Positions 9,134 through 17,577 of a stretch of DNA of 64,000 nucleotides are shown one piece after another. Every line of letters starts with the position of its first letter. Positions within the stretch are counted from its first letter, which is position 1. Source of the DNA: G963677325 sp963677325. GTDB taxonomy: Bacteria; Bacteroidota; Bacteroidia; Bacteroidales; Prolixibacteraceae. A model generated the notes under the pieces. That model ran no database searches. It had not been told where the DNA came from and was given only the letters and a program-made list of their open reading frames with translations. The stretch is taken from contig CAXXGM010000006.1 of assembly GCA_963677325.2 (NCBI GenBank), positions 124,001 to 188,000 on the forward strand. The letters are read 5' to 3'. The position numbers and the translations under genes were made by a program.

Positions 9134-9243
9134 GGACGACGGCCCGAGTAATAGTTTTATAAATCCTGATTTAGTCGGGTAGCCCACCGTGCGTCATTGC
9201 ATGCGAGCTCCTTTCTAAATCGAAAAACAAGGAGGATCGCATG
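9134..9243 (+). ncRNA. Structured leader RNA that sequesters the RBS and start codon
   Basis: Two stems are visible. Stem A: GACG (9135-9138) pairs CGTC (9192-9195), ACGG (9139-9142) pairs CCGT (9187-9190), and CCCGA (9143-9147) pairs TCGGG (9175-9179), leaving a 27-nt apical region and an internal loop. Stem B: CATGCGA and CTCCTT (9200-9213) pair with AAGGAG and TCGCATG (9229-9243), so the Shine-Dalgarno sequence and the AUG itself are base-paired. A strong AAGGAGG is itself uncommon in Bacteroidota. The layout fits an aptamer plus translation-off platform, or a thermosensor. It does not resemble the M-box or yybP-ykoY consensus as I recall them. A cation ligand is inferred from the downstream genes. 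Confidence 0.6.
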
Positions 9244-10518
9244 ACTTCATTAGTTCCTTTTTTTTTAAGCCGCATCATAGGAGTAAAGGTTTACAATCCA
9301 GAGGGTATCCTTGTTGGAATGGTTAAAGATTTGCTCATTGAATCAGAACCCACCCCTGGTCAGGTTTCTGTTCGGCGGCCAAGTGTTCAGGGGATTACCT
9401 TAAAAACCAATGGAAAGGTTCATAATTATTCCTTTGAACATTTCGATGTTTCTAAAATAAAGGGGAAGCTTAAGATAGTATGTCATAGGCTTGAAGAGCT
9501 TCCTGAAATAAAAAGTGAGCAGAGTATTCCACTCGGTGAATTGGTATTGGACAAGCAAATCGTGGACATTGAAGGCCGTAAAGTTGTACGGGTAAATGAT
9601 GTAAGGCTTGCAAAAATCAATAACGGCACTTTTGCAATTGCTGTGGATGTTGGGGCTGAAGGTCTGCTCAGACGCATTGGCATTTCAAAACCGGTTAAAT
9701 CCCTCTTTTCATTGTTTCACATACCTGTTCCTTCCAAATTCATTCTCTGGGATGATATGGAAGCTATCGATTATTCCAATCTAAGTATAAAACTCTCTTC
9801 CACCTATTCAAAGTTAAATACGCTTCATCCCTCCGATCTCGCAGATATCATTGAAGATCTGGACTATCGTTCCCGCCAATCAGTCTTTGCCGCCCTCGAT
9901 GAAGAACGCGCTGCAGATGTTCTTGAAGAAATGGAACCCCGGGCTCAGGTTAAACTTATTGAAGGAATCCCCGTTGAAAAAGCTGCCGACGTATTTGAAA
10001 AAATGCCGGCAGATGAAGTTGCAGATATTCTTGACGAACTGGAAGATGAGCGGGCAGAAAGGCTTCTTGAAGAGATGGAGGCAGAATCTTCACAGGAAGT
10101 CAGGGAATTGCTGGAATATGAAGACGATGAAGTTGGAAGTATTATGACCACTGATTATGTCACATTCAGGGAAGACCAAACTTTAGAATCCGTTTTTGAA
10201 CAATTAAGAGAACTCAAACCAGAAGCAGACGCTCTGTACAATTATTTCATTGTTAATGAAAAGGAAGAACTGGTTGGAACTATTTCTTTCCGTGATATTA
10301 TCGTTTCTGAGCCATCTGTCAGGGTGCATGAGGTGATGAATGATGATCCGATTTATCTTTATGACACTGAAAAAATGGATGATATTGCTGAGCTTGTCTC
10401 AAAATACAATCTGCTGGGCATTCCAGTGGTGAATGAAGAAAAGCAATTGGAAGGAATGATAGTGATTCATGATATCATCGAAGACCTGATCAATAAAAGA
10501 AGAACCTATAAAAAATAG
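9241..10518 (+). CDS. PRC-barrel / MgtE N-domain / CBS-pair protein, soluble
   Basis: A 425-residue cytoplasmic protein without membrane segments. Two PRC-barrel-like units come first (about 8-80 and 95-165; GVKVYNPEGILVGMVKDLL). An MgtE intracellular N domain follows (about 190-290) with the typical repeated LHPSDLADIIEDLD, RAADVLEEMEP and DEVADILDELEDERAERLL. A CBS pair closes the protein (about 295-420; VGSIMTTDYVTF, LLGIPVVNEEKQLEGMI). In MgtE, N and CBS domains bind Mg2+ and gate the pore; here the pore domain is absent and the next gene, 11 bp away, supplies a membrane transporter. I infer a regulatory subunit or Mg2+ sensor for it. Translation is probably controlled by the leader hairpin covering its start codon. 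Confidence 0.88.
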   Translation: MTSLVPFFLSRIIGVKVYNPEGILVGMVKDLLIESEPTPGQVSVRRPSVQGITLKTNGKVHNYSFEHFDVSKIKGKLKIVCHRLEELPEIKSEQSIPLGELVLDKQIVDIEGRKVVRVNDVRLAKINNGTFAIAVDVGAEGLLRRIGISKPVKSLFSLFHIPVPSKFILWDDMEAIDYSNLSIKLSSTYSKLNTLHPSDLADIIEDLDYRSRQSVFAALDEERAADVLEEMEPRAQVKLIEGIPVEKAADVFEKMPADEVADILDELEDERAERLLEEMEAESSQEVRELLEYEDDEVGSIMTTDYVTFREDQTLESVFEQLRELKPEADALYNYFIVNEKEELVGTISFRDIIVSEPSVRVHEVMNDDPIYLYDTEKMDDIAELVSKYNLLGIPVVNEEKQLEGMIVIHDIIEDLINKRRTYKK

Positions 10519-10529
10519 TTGCACAAACG

Positions 10530-11795
10530 ATGCTGAATGAAAAAATACGCAACAGATCACTGTTGAAAAAAATAGGAATATTCCTCGCGATACTTGGTCC
10601 CGGAATTATTACAGGCAGCGTAGATAACGATGCAGGTGGCATTACCACCTATTCTGTCGCAGGAGCCCTTTATGGATATAATCTGATCTGGACATTAATA
10701 CCTTCTTTTTTTGTATTGATCGTCATCCAGGACATGAATGCCCGAATGGGAATGGTTACCGGTAAAGGATTGGCCGACCTGATCAGAGAAAATGCCGGGG
10801 TAAAAGTTACTTTCTTTATCTTTATCGGCCTCCTGATTGCTGATATTGGCAATACCACAACCGAATTTGCTGGAGTCGCGGGAAGTATGGAGGTATTTGG
10901 AGTCTCCAAATACATTTCTGTGCCCATCGTGGGAATGCTCGTCTGGTTACTTGTAGTGAAAGGTACCTATAAAATAGCTGAAAGAATTTTCCTCGTTTTC
11001 AGCGTTTCCCTACTCACCTATGTTGTTTCTGCTCTTCTTGGCAAACCAGACTGGGGAGAAATAGGGCATAGCATCGTTCATCCTGATTTTGAAATCAACA
11101 GCAATAGCCTTGCAATGATCATTGGAATCATTGGAACGACGATTGCTCCCTGGATGCAATTTTACATGCAATCCTCTGTAATAGAAAAGGGCCTGAAAAT
11201 GAAGCATTACAATTACACGCTTATAGATATTGTTGTGGGCTGTATAGCTACTGTAATAGTTGCGTTTTTCATCATGGTTGCCTGTGCTTCAACACTTCAT
11301 GTAAATGGGATACACATTGAGGAGGCCAAGGATGCAGCTCTTGCTCTTAAACCGCTTGCGGGGGATTTTGCATCACAGGTTTTCGCGTTTGGGTTTTTTG
11401 TAGCTTCCATCTTTTCTGCTACTATCCTGCCTCTTGCCACTGCATTCTATGTATGTGAAGCTTTCGGATTTGAAGCAGGTATTGACAAAGACTGGGATGA
11501 GGCTCCTGAATTTTATGTACTTTATACCTCCATCCTGATCATTTCAGCTCTTATTATCCTTATTCCCGGCGCTCCCCTTATTTCTATTTCCCTCTGGACT
11601 CAGGTAATAAATGGAGTCCTCTTGCCGGTAGTTCTGATTTGTATGATTTTATTGGTAAATAACCGCAAAATAATGGGCGAATATGTCAATAAACCTCTGA
11701 ATAATATAGTAGGCTGGGGAACCGTAGGAGCATTGATTATCTTATCAGCAATGCTGTTGTTTTCACCTTTGATGAATCTGATTAAGAAGCTCTAA
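10530..11795 (+). CDS. Nramp-related magnesium transporter (NRMT type)
   Basis: A 421-residue membrane protein with about 11 hydrophobic segments. It aligns with Nramp proteins but carries altered metal-site motifs. TM1 reads D32-N-D-A-G-G where Mn/Fe Nramps have DPGN. TM6 reads IAPWM (A206 at the place of the conserved methionine) where they have VMPHN. Loss of that methionine is the signature of the Nramp-related Mg2+ transporters known from Firmicutes and Actinobacteria. Pairing with an MgtE_N-CBS protein 11 bp upstream supports Mg2+ as substrate. The two genes form an operon behind a structured leader. Direct evidence for transport is lacking, so the substrate is an inference. Confidence 0.85.
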   Translation: MLNEKIRNRSLLKKIGIFLAILGPGIITGSVDNDAGGITTYSVAGALYGYNLIWTLIPSFFVLIVIQDMNARMGMVTGKGLADLIRENAGVKVTFFIFIGLLIADIGNTTTEFAGVAGSMEVFGVSKYISVPIVGMLVWLLVVKGTYKIAERIFLVFSVSLLTYVVSALLGKPDWGEIGHSIVHPDFEINSNSLAMIIGIIGTTIAPWMQFYMQSSVIEKGLKMKHYNYTLIDIVVGCIATVIVAFFIMVACASTLHVNGIHIEEAKDAALALKPLAGDFASQVFAFGFFVASIFSATILPLATAFYVCEAFGFEAGIDKDWDEAPEFYVLYTSILIISALIILIPGAPLISISLWTQVINGVLLPVVLICMILLVNNRKIMGEYVNKPLNNIVGWGTVGALIILSAMLLFSPLMNLIKKL

Positions 11796-11809
11796 TATAA
11801 AAAAACATT

Positions 11810-12319
11810 TTAGTTTTTAAATCCTACGCGGATTCTCGGAAGATTTGATTTATGGTGCATGGCATCAAGTTTATCCAGCAGAAATTTAAATGCACTGTTA
11901 AGTTTAGCATCAAGTTTCCGAATTTCATCTTTCAATTCCTCATTTTCTTTCAATAAGGCCCTGTAGCGTACAAAAGCCCTCATAATTTCAATATTAATCC
12001 TGATTGCTTCATCGGATCGCAATACAGATGAAAGCATGGATACACCCTGTTCAGTAAAAGCCAATGGATTAGCCGAAGAATGTTTTAAAGATGACAACCG
12101 GTCACAATTCGTGACCAGTTCATTTTTCTCATCACTAGTCAGTTCGAACATAAAATCTTCAGGAAATCTTTTTATATTTCTTTTTACTTGTTGCTTCAAG
12201 GCTTTTGTGGGAATTCGGTATAATAATGCCAGATCTGCATCAATCATAATTTTGAATCCTCTGAAATGGAAGATCAGTTTTTCGTATTCAGGCTTAATAA
12301 TTTCACCCATTACTTTCAA
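11810..12319 (-). CDS. ORF6N domain-containing protein
   Basis: A 169-residue protein with an ORF6N DNA-binding domain over about residues 14-115: FRGFKIMIDADLALLY, TKALKQQVKRNIKRFPEDFMF and AFTEQGVSMLSSVLRSDEA are all hallmark stretches. A short coiled coil follows (LLKENEELKDEIRKLDAKL). Family members occur in phages and as many scattered copies in Bacteroidota chromosomes, where their job is unknown. No phage genes surround it here. It lies tail-to-tail with the magnesium transporter, 14 bp apart. The start ATG is well placed; an alternative lies three codons inside (MGEII). Confidence 0.88.
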   Translation of the reverse strand: MKVMGEIIKPEYEKLIFHFRGFKIMIDADLALLYRIPTKALKQQVKRNIKRFPEDFMFELTSDEKNELVTNCDRLSSLKHSSANPLAFTEQGVSMLSSVLRSDEAIRINIEIMRAFVRYRALLKENEELKDEIRKLDAKLNSAFKFLLDKLDAMHHKSNLPRIRVGFKN

Positions 12320-12431
12320 ATAAGAACCAAAGAGTTAATTATATCTTTAAATTTCAATAATCTACCATATATCCCATAAATTTATGTCAACAAACTTAAT
12401 AAAACAATATTAATTTCTACTCTTTCTCATT

Positions 12432-12453
12432 TCTTTAGACCTAAAGCCTGCCC
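12432..12453. repeat. Degenerate CCTWWAG heptamers after the recG stop
   Basis: TCTTTAG, CCTAAAG and CCTGCCC occur in a near-7-bp register (one extra base after the first) immediately 3' of the recG stop codon. The same heptamer family sits on the stop codons at 53949-53983, 56122-56170 and 62904-62946. Confidence 0.4.
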
Positions 12454-14559
12454 CTAACTAATCGAGCTCCAGTTTATCTCGGTTTTCCGCATTTCGACCA
12501 GTTGTTGTTTCAGCAAGGCATTCTCCGGAAATTCAAGTGCCGGATCTTCATTGATTATTTTCTCTGCAATGTCCCTGGCATACATCAGCACCTGTCCGTC
12601 TTTGGCAATATTTGAAATTTTCAGATCAAATCCTATCCCGCTTTGCTGGGTACCTTCAATATCCCCTGGCCCTCTGAGTTTCATATCAGCTTCTGCAATC
12701 TCGAATCCGTCATTGGTCGCCACCATGATCTCAATTCGTTTGCGGCTCTCTGCACTCAGCTTAAACCCGCTGATCAGGATACAGTAGGATTGCTCCGCCC
12801 CGCGCCCGACTCGTCCTCTCAGCTGGTGTAATTGTGAAAGTCCAAATCTTTCCGAGCTTTCGATAATCATCACCGAAGCATTGGGTACGTCCACCCCCAC
12901 TTCAATCACAGTTGTTGCAACGAGTATATTGGTTCCTCCGCTTTTAAACAGCATCATCTCTTCATCCTTTTCAGAAGATTTCATTTTCCCATGCACCATC
13001 CCCACCTTATATTCAGGAGGCGGAAAAGCTTCCGTCACATGCTCATAACCCTCTTCAAGATTCTTGTAATCCATCTTTTCCGACTCTTTGATCAGCGGGT
13101 ATACAATATAAATCTGCCGTCCTATTGCTATCTCTTTTCTGATAAAGTCGTAAAGCTGAGCCCTTTTATTCTCAAAATAATGCAAGGTCTTGATGGGTTT
13201 TCTTCCAGGGGGTAATTCATCGATCACCGAAATATCCAGATCCCCGTATACTGTCATGGCGAGCGTTCTCGGAATTGGCGTGGCGGTCATAACAAGAATG
13301 TGAGGGGGAATATAATTCTTGCGCCACATTCTTGCCCGCTGGCTCACTCCAAAGCGGTGCTGTTCGTCGATTACCACAAGACCAAGATTCTGAAACTGCA
13401 CCACATCCTCCAACAGGGCATGTGTCCCGATCAGGATATGCAGCATTCCATTTTCAAGTTCCTCATGAATTACCTTACGTTCAGATTTTTTAGTCGAACC
13501 TGTCAGCAATTTTACATTTACAGGCATATCACCCAGAAACTTTCTCACAGAATTATAATGCTGTGTAGCGAGGATCTCAGTAGGAGCCATCATGCACGAC
13601 TGAAATCCATTATCCAAAGCTATGAGCATAGTCATCAGGGCAGCCATCGTCTTCCCGCTTCCTACGTCTCCCTGCAGGAGTCTGTTCATCTGCCGTCCGG
13701 AGCCTGTGTCTTTACGTATTTCTTTGATTACCCTTTTCTGGGCTCCTGTCAGTTCAAAAGGCAGGTGTTCGTAAAAAAATTTATTAAAATTCTCACCAAC
13801 TGTAGTAAAAGGATGTCCTTTGAATTTTTTATATCGATCAGCTTTCAGGTGCAGCAACTTAAGTTGTATGTAGAAAAGCTCCTCGAATTTGAGCCGGTAT
13901 TCGGCTTTCTTAAGAATCTGCGGATTTTGAGGAAAATGTATGTTGATTATAGCAGATTCTCTCGGAAGCAGTCCAAGTTCCTTGACTAACCTTCCCGGCA
14001 TGGTCTCCTGGAGATGTCCAACGGCCATGTGCATGGCAGTAAGCTGCAGTTTTTCAATGGCCTTTGAGTTAAGAAAATTACTCTTCAGCTTCTCCGTTGT
14101 ATTGTAAAAAGGCTGTATATATCCCTCCGTCTTTCCAGTTTCCTGTGTATTGGAATCAAGCTCAGGATGAACAATGCTGTATTGGCCGTTGAACTCGGCA
14201 GGCTTGCCAAAGACGATGTATTCTGTATTAAGCTTCAGGGTCTGCCTGGCAAAGCGTATTCCCTGGAACCAGATCAGCTCCAGTACCCCGGTGCCATCGG
14301 TAAAAAAGGCCACCAGTCGCTGCGCCTTACCCATTCCCATCAGGTCCATACCAGTAATCCGACCCTTAACCTGGATGTAAGGCATGGTAGTATTTATCTC
14401 CCTGACCGTGTAGAACTTAGTACGATCTACATATTTATACGGAAAATAACTGAGCAACTCACCTACGGCAAAAACCTTCAGTTCCTGGTTAAGCAGCTGA
14501 GCCTTTCGCGGTCCCACACCCGGAAGAAATTTGATATCCTGAGCTAATATTGATGGCAT
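12454..14559 (-). CDS. recG: ATP-dependent DNA helicase RecG
   Basis: A 701-residue monomeric branch-migration helicase that remodels stalled replication forks and Holliday junctions. The N-terminal wedge/OB-fold domain (about 1-260) begins with the typical FLPGVGPRKAQLL and YFPYKYVDRTKFY. The helicase core shows Walker A GDVGSGKT (297-304), the DEQH box in VVIDEQHRFGV, motif III MTATPIPRTLAMT, and the C-terminal RGRVGRG arginine-finger motif. Length and motif order are normal. The start is supported by the conserved N-terminus; a promoter word lies only 6 bp upstream, so the mRNA may be nearly leaderless. The gene stands alone between repeat-bearing spacers. Confidence 0.97.
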   Translation of the reverse strand: MPSILAQDIKFLPGVGPRKAQLLNQELKVFAVGELLSYFPYKYVDRTKFYTVREINTTMPYIQVKGRITGMDLMGMGKAQRLVAFFTDGTGVLELIWFQGIRFARQTLKLNTEYIVFGKPAEFNGQYSIVHPELDSNTQETGKTEGYIQPFYNTTEKLKSNFLNSKAIEKLQLTAMHMAVGHLQETMPGRLVKELGLLPRESAIINIHFPQNPQILKKAEYRLKFEELFYIQLKLLHLKADRYKKFKGHPFTTVGENFNKFFYEHLPFELTGAQKRVIKEIRKDTGSGRQMNRLLQGDVGSGKTMAALMTMLIALDNGFQSCMMAPTEILATQHYNSVRKFLGDMPVNVKLLTGSTKKSERKVIHEELENGMLHILIGTHALLEDVVQFQNLGLVVIDEQHRFGVSQRARMWRKNYIPPHILVMTATPIPRTLAMTVYGDLDISVIDELPPGRKPIKTLHYFENKRAQLYDFIRKEIAIGRQIYIVYPLIKESEKMDYKNLEEGYEHVTEAFPPPEYKVGMVHGKMKSSEKDEEMMLFKSGGTNILVATTVIEVGVDVPNASVMIIESSERFGLSQLHQLRGRVGRGAEQSYCILISGFKLSAESRKRIEIMVATNDGFEIAEADMKLRGPGDIEGTQQSGIGFDLKISNIAKDGQVLMYARDIAEKIINEDPALEFPENALLKQQLVEMRKTEINWSSIS

Positions 14560-14564
14560 AAAAG

Positions 14565-14572
14565 CAAACTTA
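14565..14572 (-). promoter_or_regulatory. Possible -7 element just upstream of recG
   Basis: On the minus strand the sequence reads TAAGTTTG, a match to TAnnTTTG, ending 6 bp before the recG ATG. If used, transcription would begin at or within a few bases of the start codon. Confidence 0.35.
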
Positions 14573-14678
14573 CATAAAAAAGACTGATTGAAAAAATTGA
14601 CTGCACAATTGAATAACGATTGACTGTGCAGACTTCCACGATTTAAAACGTGCGAATGGGAACTAACGACATGTTTTA

Positions 14679-14819
14679 AAATAAGGTTAATAAGGTTGAG
14701 GGTTTTGTTTGCATGTTTTCTACTAAGGTCAATAAGGTTTTGAAGAACCTATCGTTATCAAACCTCATTGACCTTAGTAGAAAGCGGCCCTCCTTCCACC
14801 AGCTTTATTAACCTTATTT
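14679..14819. repeat. Nested palindromic element, copy 1
   Basis: The outer arms 14679-14693 and 14805-14819 are perfect 15-bp complements (AAATAAGGTTAATAA). The inner arms 14719-14740 and 14760-14781 (TCTACTAAGGTCAATAAGG on the left) match 21 of 22. All four arms are variants of one word, AAGGTnAATrAGGTT. The element would fold as one long interrupted hairpin. A second copy with the same plan lies at 18469-18606. No coding frame is inside. The rest of this spacer holds a CTGCACA/TGTGCAG hairpin near 14602-14629 and the cspA promoter. Confidence 0.7.
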
Positions 14820-14893
14820 GAATTGGTTAGATGAAAGTTGATGACGAATGACAGCGCAGCTAATTTTAATTAGGACAGATTTAAAAAATATCC

Positions 14894-14923
14894 TTTGATT
14901 ATTGAAAAATTAAATTACCTTTG
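14894..14923 (+). promoter_or_regulatory. Promoter of the cold-shock gene
   Basis: TTTG (14894-14897) and TACCTTTG (14916-14923), separated by 18 bp, match the Bacteroidota -33/-7 promoter consensus. The predicted transcript starts about 12-15 nt before the ATG at 14943. Confidence 0.75.
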
Positions 14924-14942
14924 TCGAATTAAAATTATAATA

Positions 14943-15134
14943 ATGAACAAAGGAACAGTAAAATTTTTTAACGAATCCAAAGGATTCGGATTTATTAAAG
15001 ACTCCGGAACAGAGAAGGAATATTTTGTACATGCTTCAGGCTTGAATGATCAGGTCAGGGAAAATGACGAAGTAACCTTTGATCTTCAGGAAGGAAGAAA
15101 AGGATTAAATGCAGTAAATGTTAAACTGGCATAA
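14943..15134 (+). CDS. Cold-shock protein (CspA family)
   Basis: A 63-residue single cold-shock domain that binds single-stranded RNA/DNA and melts RNA structure. RNP1 is KGFGFI and RNP2 is EYFVHASG; the opening MNKGTVKFFNESKGFG is nearly invariant in the family. The start is set at this ATG because the upstream in-frame extension would overlap the promoter at 14894-14923 and has no family match. The gene is monocistronic, with a strong terminator at 15167-15195. The short leader argues against the long cold-sensing 5' UTR known from E. coli cspA. Confidence 0.95.
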   Translation: MNKGTVKFFNESKGFGFIKDSGTEKEYFVHASGLNDQVRENDEVTFDLQEGRKGLNAVNVKLA

Positions 15135-15166
15135 AAACCAGTTCAAAATTATAAGACATTTTATCA

Positions 15167-15195
15167 AAGCCTTGCATTACTGCAAGGCTTTTTTT
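15167..15195 (+). terminator. Terminator of the cold-shock gene
   Basis: AAGCCTTGCA (15167-15176) and TGCAAGGCTT (15181-15190) form a perfect 10-bp stem with a 4-nt loop, followed by a T run. Confidence 0.9.
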
Positions 15196-15230
15196 ATACC
15201 TGAATTGAAGCCCTCCTGATAAATTGTTCT

Positions 15231-17246
15231 TCATAATCCGTCGGTTTCAATTATCCTTGGCAGAATTACGGTAAAAGTACTTCCACGTTCATACTCTGAT
15301 TTTACGCTGATCGTCCCGTTAAGGAGTTCAACCAGTCTCTTACAGATTGAGAGGCCAAGGCCTGAACCTTTGTTTTTTCTTGTCAAATTGCCTTCAATCT
15401 GGAAAAAAGGACTGAACAGCTTTTCCAGATTTTCTCTTTCAATTCCCATTCCTGTATCCGCAATGTCGATCCTCACAGTATTTTGCCCACTGAAACATTC
15501 AATGGTTACGGATCCTTCATCTGTAAATTTAATGGCATTGTTAACGAGATTAAGAAGTATCTGCTGAACCCTTTGCCTGTCGCTGACGATCTGAATATCC
15601 TGCGGATTAATAAAATTTAGTGAAATTCCTTTCCCGCTGGCAAAGGGAGCCTCCATTCGAATGACTTCTTTTATTATTTCCAGAATATTAAACGGTTCAA
15701 CATGCGCCTTTAACTGACCGGCTTCAATCTTAGACAAATCAAGGATATCATTGATCAGAGAAAGCAGACTGCGGCCGCTTGCCTGGATCATTCCAATCTG
15801 CTTTTTCTGTTCATCATTCAATAGGCCGGGAATCTCTCTCAGCAAAATACCACTGAATCCAATAACTGAATTAAGCGGAGTTCTCAATTCATGCGACATG
15901 ATGGCCAGGAATGAAGACTTAAGCCGGTCAGCTGATTCCGCCATCTCTTTTGCTTTTTCCAGTTCAGCAGTCCTTAATTTGACTGTCTGTTCCAGATGCA
16001 GACTGTAATTTTTCATCATCTCCTCCAGGCGTCTCCTTTCCGTCACATCACGGAAAACAATCACCATCCCGGTTGCATCACCACCCTCTGTTTTTATCAA
16101 CGCCCCGCTGTGATCGATCGGAATTTCCCGGCCATCTTTACTGATCAGGATAATTGGTTCAGCCATACCCTTTGCGATTCCCATTTTTGCTTTATCAACA
16201 AGAATTTCGGCTTCCATCCTGGTTTTCTCACTGATAATATGAAATACATTTTTCAATGGAACATTTAAAATTTCCTTCTGTTTCCATCCGGTCAGCGATT
16301 CCGCTTCAGGGTTCAGGAAAGTAATTATACCGTTTGTATCCGTGGCAATAACAGCATCGCCAATACTGGCCAGGGTTGTGGCCCATCGCCGTTCGCTTTC
16401 CTGCAAAGCGGCTTCCGTCTTTTTTCGGGAAGTAATGTCCATAAAGGAGGATACGGATCCTATGGGATGGCCGGATTCATCCCGGAGAGGGACTGCATTG
16501 CCAAGTACATGCCTTTCCGAACCGTCCAAATAGACCAAAGTAAATTCAAAATCCCTGAGCTCCACCCCACTGGCAGATAACTGCACAGGCATCTCCTCCG
16601 CTTTCAATTCTTTCCCGTTTTTCATAAGTGAAAAAGTCTCCGGACGTTCTCCTTCCGGAGCTGATTTGGAGGCATTAGCTCCCAACGGAATGTTTAACCA
16701 TTCGTATGAATATTTGTTGCCTGAAATATTTATACCTTGGGAATCGTGGGCTATCCAGACTGCAGCGGGGACCGAATCCAGTACTTTTTCCAATTCCTGT
16801 GAACGGGCCTTTGCCCTTTCCTCACTTTCACGTAATTCATTTTCTGCCTTTTTCAGCTCAGTTACATCTGTATTTATTCCAAACCAATGCTGTATTTTAC
16901 CCTCCTGATCTTTTACCGGTATGCCACGTGTCAGAAATTCACGAAAAATCCCGTCCTTTCCTTTCAAAGGAAATACCATCTCAAAAAACAGACCTTTCTC
17001 TATCGAATCTTTCCATTTCCGCATAACCTCCGGAAGCATATCCTGGTCATGCACGATCTGCCAGCCCCAGCCTTGCATCTGCTCCGGTGTGGTACCGGTA
17101 TATTCATACCATCGGTCATTGTACCACTCAATATAACCATCAGCCCTCGCGATCCACTCCAATTGAGGTACCGCGTTCGCAAGTTGTTTAAAAATATCCT
17201 CCCGCTCATTAAAAAATTCTGCGGAATTTTGCTTTGCTGCCTGCAT
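15231..17246 (-). CDS. Soluble PAS-domain sensor histidine kinase
   Basis: A 671-residue kinase with no signal peptide or membrane segment, so it probably senses a cytoplasmic cue. Three PAS/PAC units lie at about 18-135, 150-278 and 283-405, each ending in a PAC-like stretch (GINTDVTELKKAE, SSFMDITSRKKTE, VFRDVTERRRLEE). A coiled coil leads to the HisKA domain with SHELRTPLNS; the phosphorylated residue is H452. The HATPase domain (about 550-665) shows the N box (LVNNAIKFTDEG), DTGMGI and GSGLGLSICKRLV. No receiver domain or adjacent response regulator is present, so it is an orphan kinase with an unknown partner and ligand. Confidence 0.92.
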   Translation of the reverse strand: MQAAKQNSAEFFNEREDIFKQLANAVPQLEWIARADGYIEWYNDRWYEYTGTTPEQMQGWGWQIVHDQDMLPEVMRKWKDSIEKGLFFEMVFPLKGKDGIFREFLTRGIPVKDQEGKIQHWFGINTDVTELKKAENELRESEERAKARSQELEKVLDSVPAAVWIAHDSQGINISGNKYSYEWLNIPLGANASKSAPEGERPETFSLMKNGKELKAEEMPVQLSASGVELRDFEFTLVYLDGSERHVLGNAVPLRDESGHPIGSVSSFMDITSRKKTEAALQESERRWATTLASIGDAVIATDTNGIITFLNPEAESLTGWKQKEILNVPLKNVFHIISEKTRMEAEILVDKAKMGIAKGMAEPIILISKDGREIPIDHSGALIKTEGGDATGMVIVFRDVTERRRLEEMMKNYSLHLEQTVKLRTAELEKAKEMAESADRLKSSFLAIMSHELRTPLNSVIGFSGILLREIPGLLNDEQKKQIGMIQASGRSLLSLINDILDLSKIEAGQLKAHVEPFNILEIIKEVIRMEAPFASGKGISLNFINPQDIQIVSDRQRVQQILLNLVNNAIKFTDEGSVTIECFSGQNTVRIDIADTGMGIERENLEKLFSPFFQIEGNLTRKNKGSGLGLSICKRLVELLNGTISVKSEYERGSTFTVILPRIIETDGL

Positions 17247-17388
17247 AAGCTCTCGATTGCTTTAAAAAAACCAATTTACAATAAATATACATTTTATACG
17301 TAAAAATTAAGAAGATAGATATTGCAACTGCGTGGCTATTCTCTGTTTTGTAACGCATTATCCTACAAATATATAGCAACTATATTGT

Positions 17389-17472
17389 GTAGAGACAAGA
17401 CATTGCCTTGTCTCTACCAGCCATTTGATAGTCCTAATATGGGAAGGAGACAAGGCAATGCCTTGTCTCTAC
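17389..17472. repeat. Paired GTAGAGACAAGGC palindromes, copy 1
   Basis: Two near-perfect palindromes of about 27-29 bp, 17389-17417 and 17446-17472, each read AGAGACAAGGCAATGCCTTGTCTC with small variations and are separated by 28 bp. The same pair occurs at 53794-53905. It lies in the spacer between the kinase and the next gene; the remainder of that spacer (17247-17388) shows nothing I recognise. Confidence 0.7.
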
Positions 17473-17550
17473 TATAAATAGCATTCATTGGAGAAATAAG
17501 CCTTTCCCTCCGTTTCTCTTTTTCTTCATGGGTGTCTACTCTTAAATCTG

Positions 17551-17558
17551 TATTTTTG
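17551..17558 (+). promoter_or_regulatory. -7 element upstream of the methyltransferase-like gene
   Basis: TATTTTTG fits TAnnTTTG and lies 19 bp before the ATG at 17578, implying a leader of only about 12 nt. Confidence 0.5.
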
Positions 17559-17577
17559 CAACTCTAATCAGAAAAGA

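Noticed and set aside
9134..9243. Assignment of the leader to a known riboswitch class (M-box, yybP-ykoY, fluoride)
   Set aside because: I could not match the conserved words of any of these classes; only the stems and RBS pairing are supported.
11810..12319. Evidence of a prophage from the ORF6N gene
   Set aside because: No other phage genes or attachment sites lie nearby; ORF6N copies are common and scattered in Bacteroidota.
13300..13989. 229-codon open frame opposite recG
   Set aside because: It lies wholly antisense to the helicase core, has odd composition and no family features.
17389..17472. CRISPR array
   Set aside because: Only two palindromic units with a single spacer, no cas genes, and each unit is fully self-complementary, unlike CRISPR repeats.
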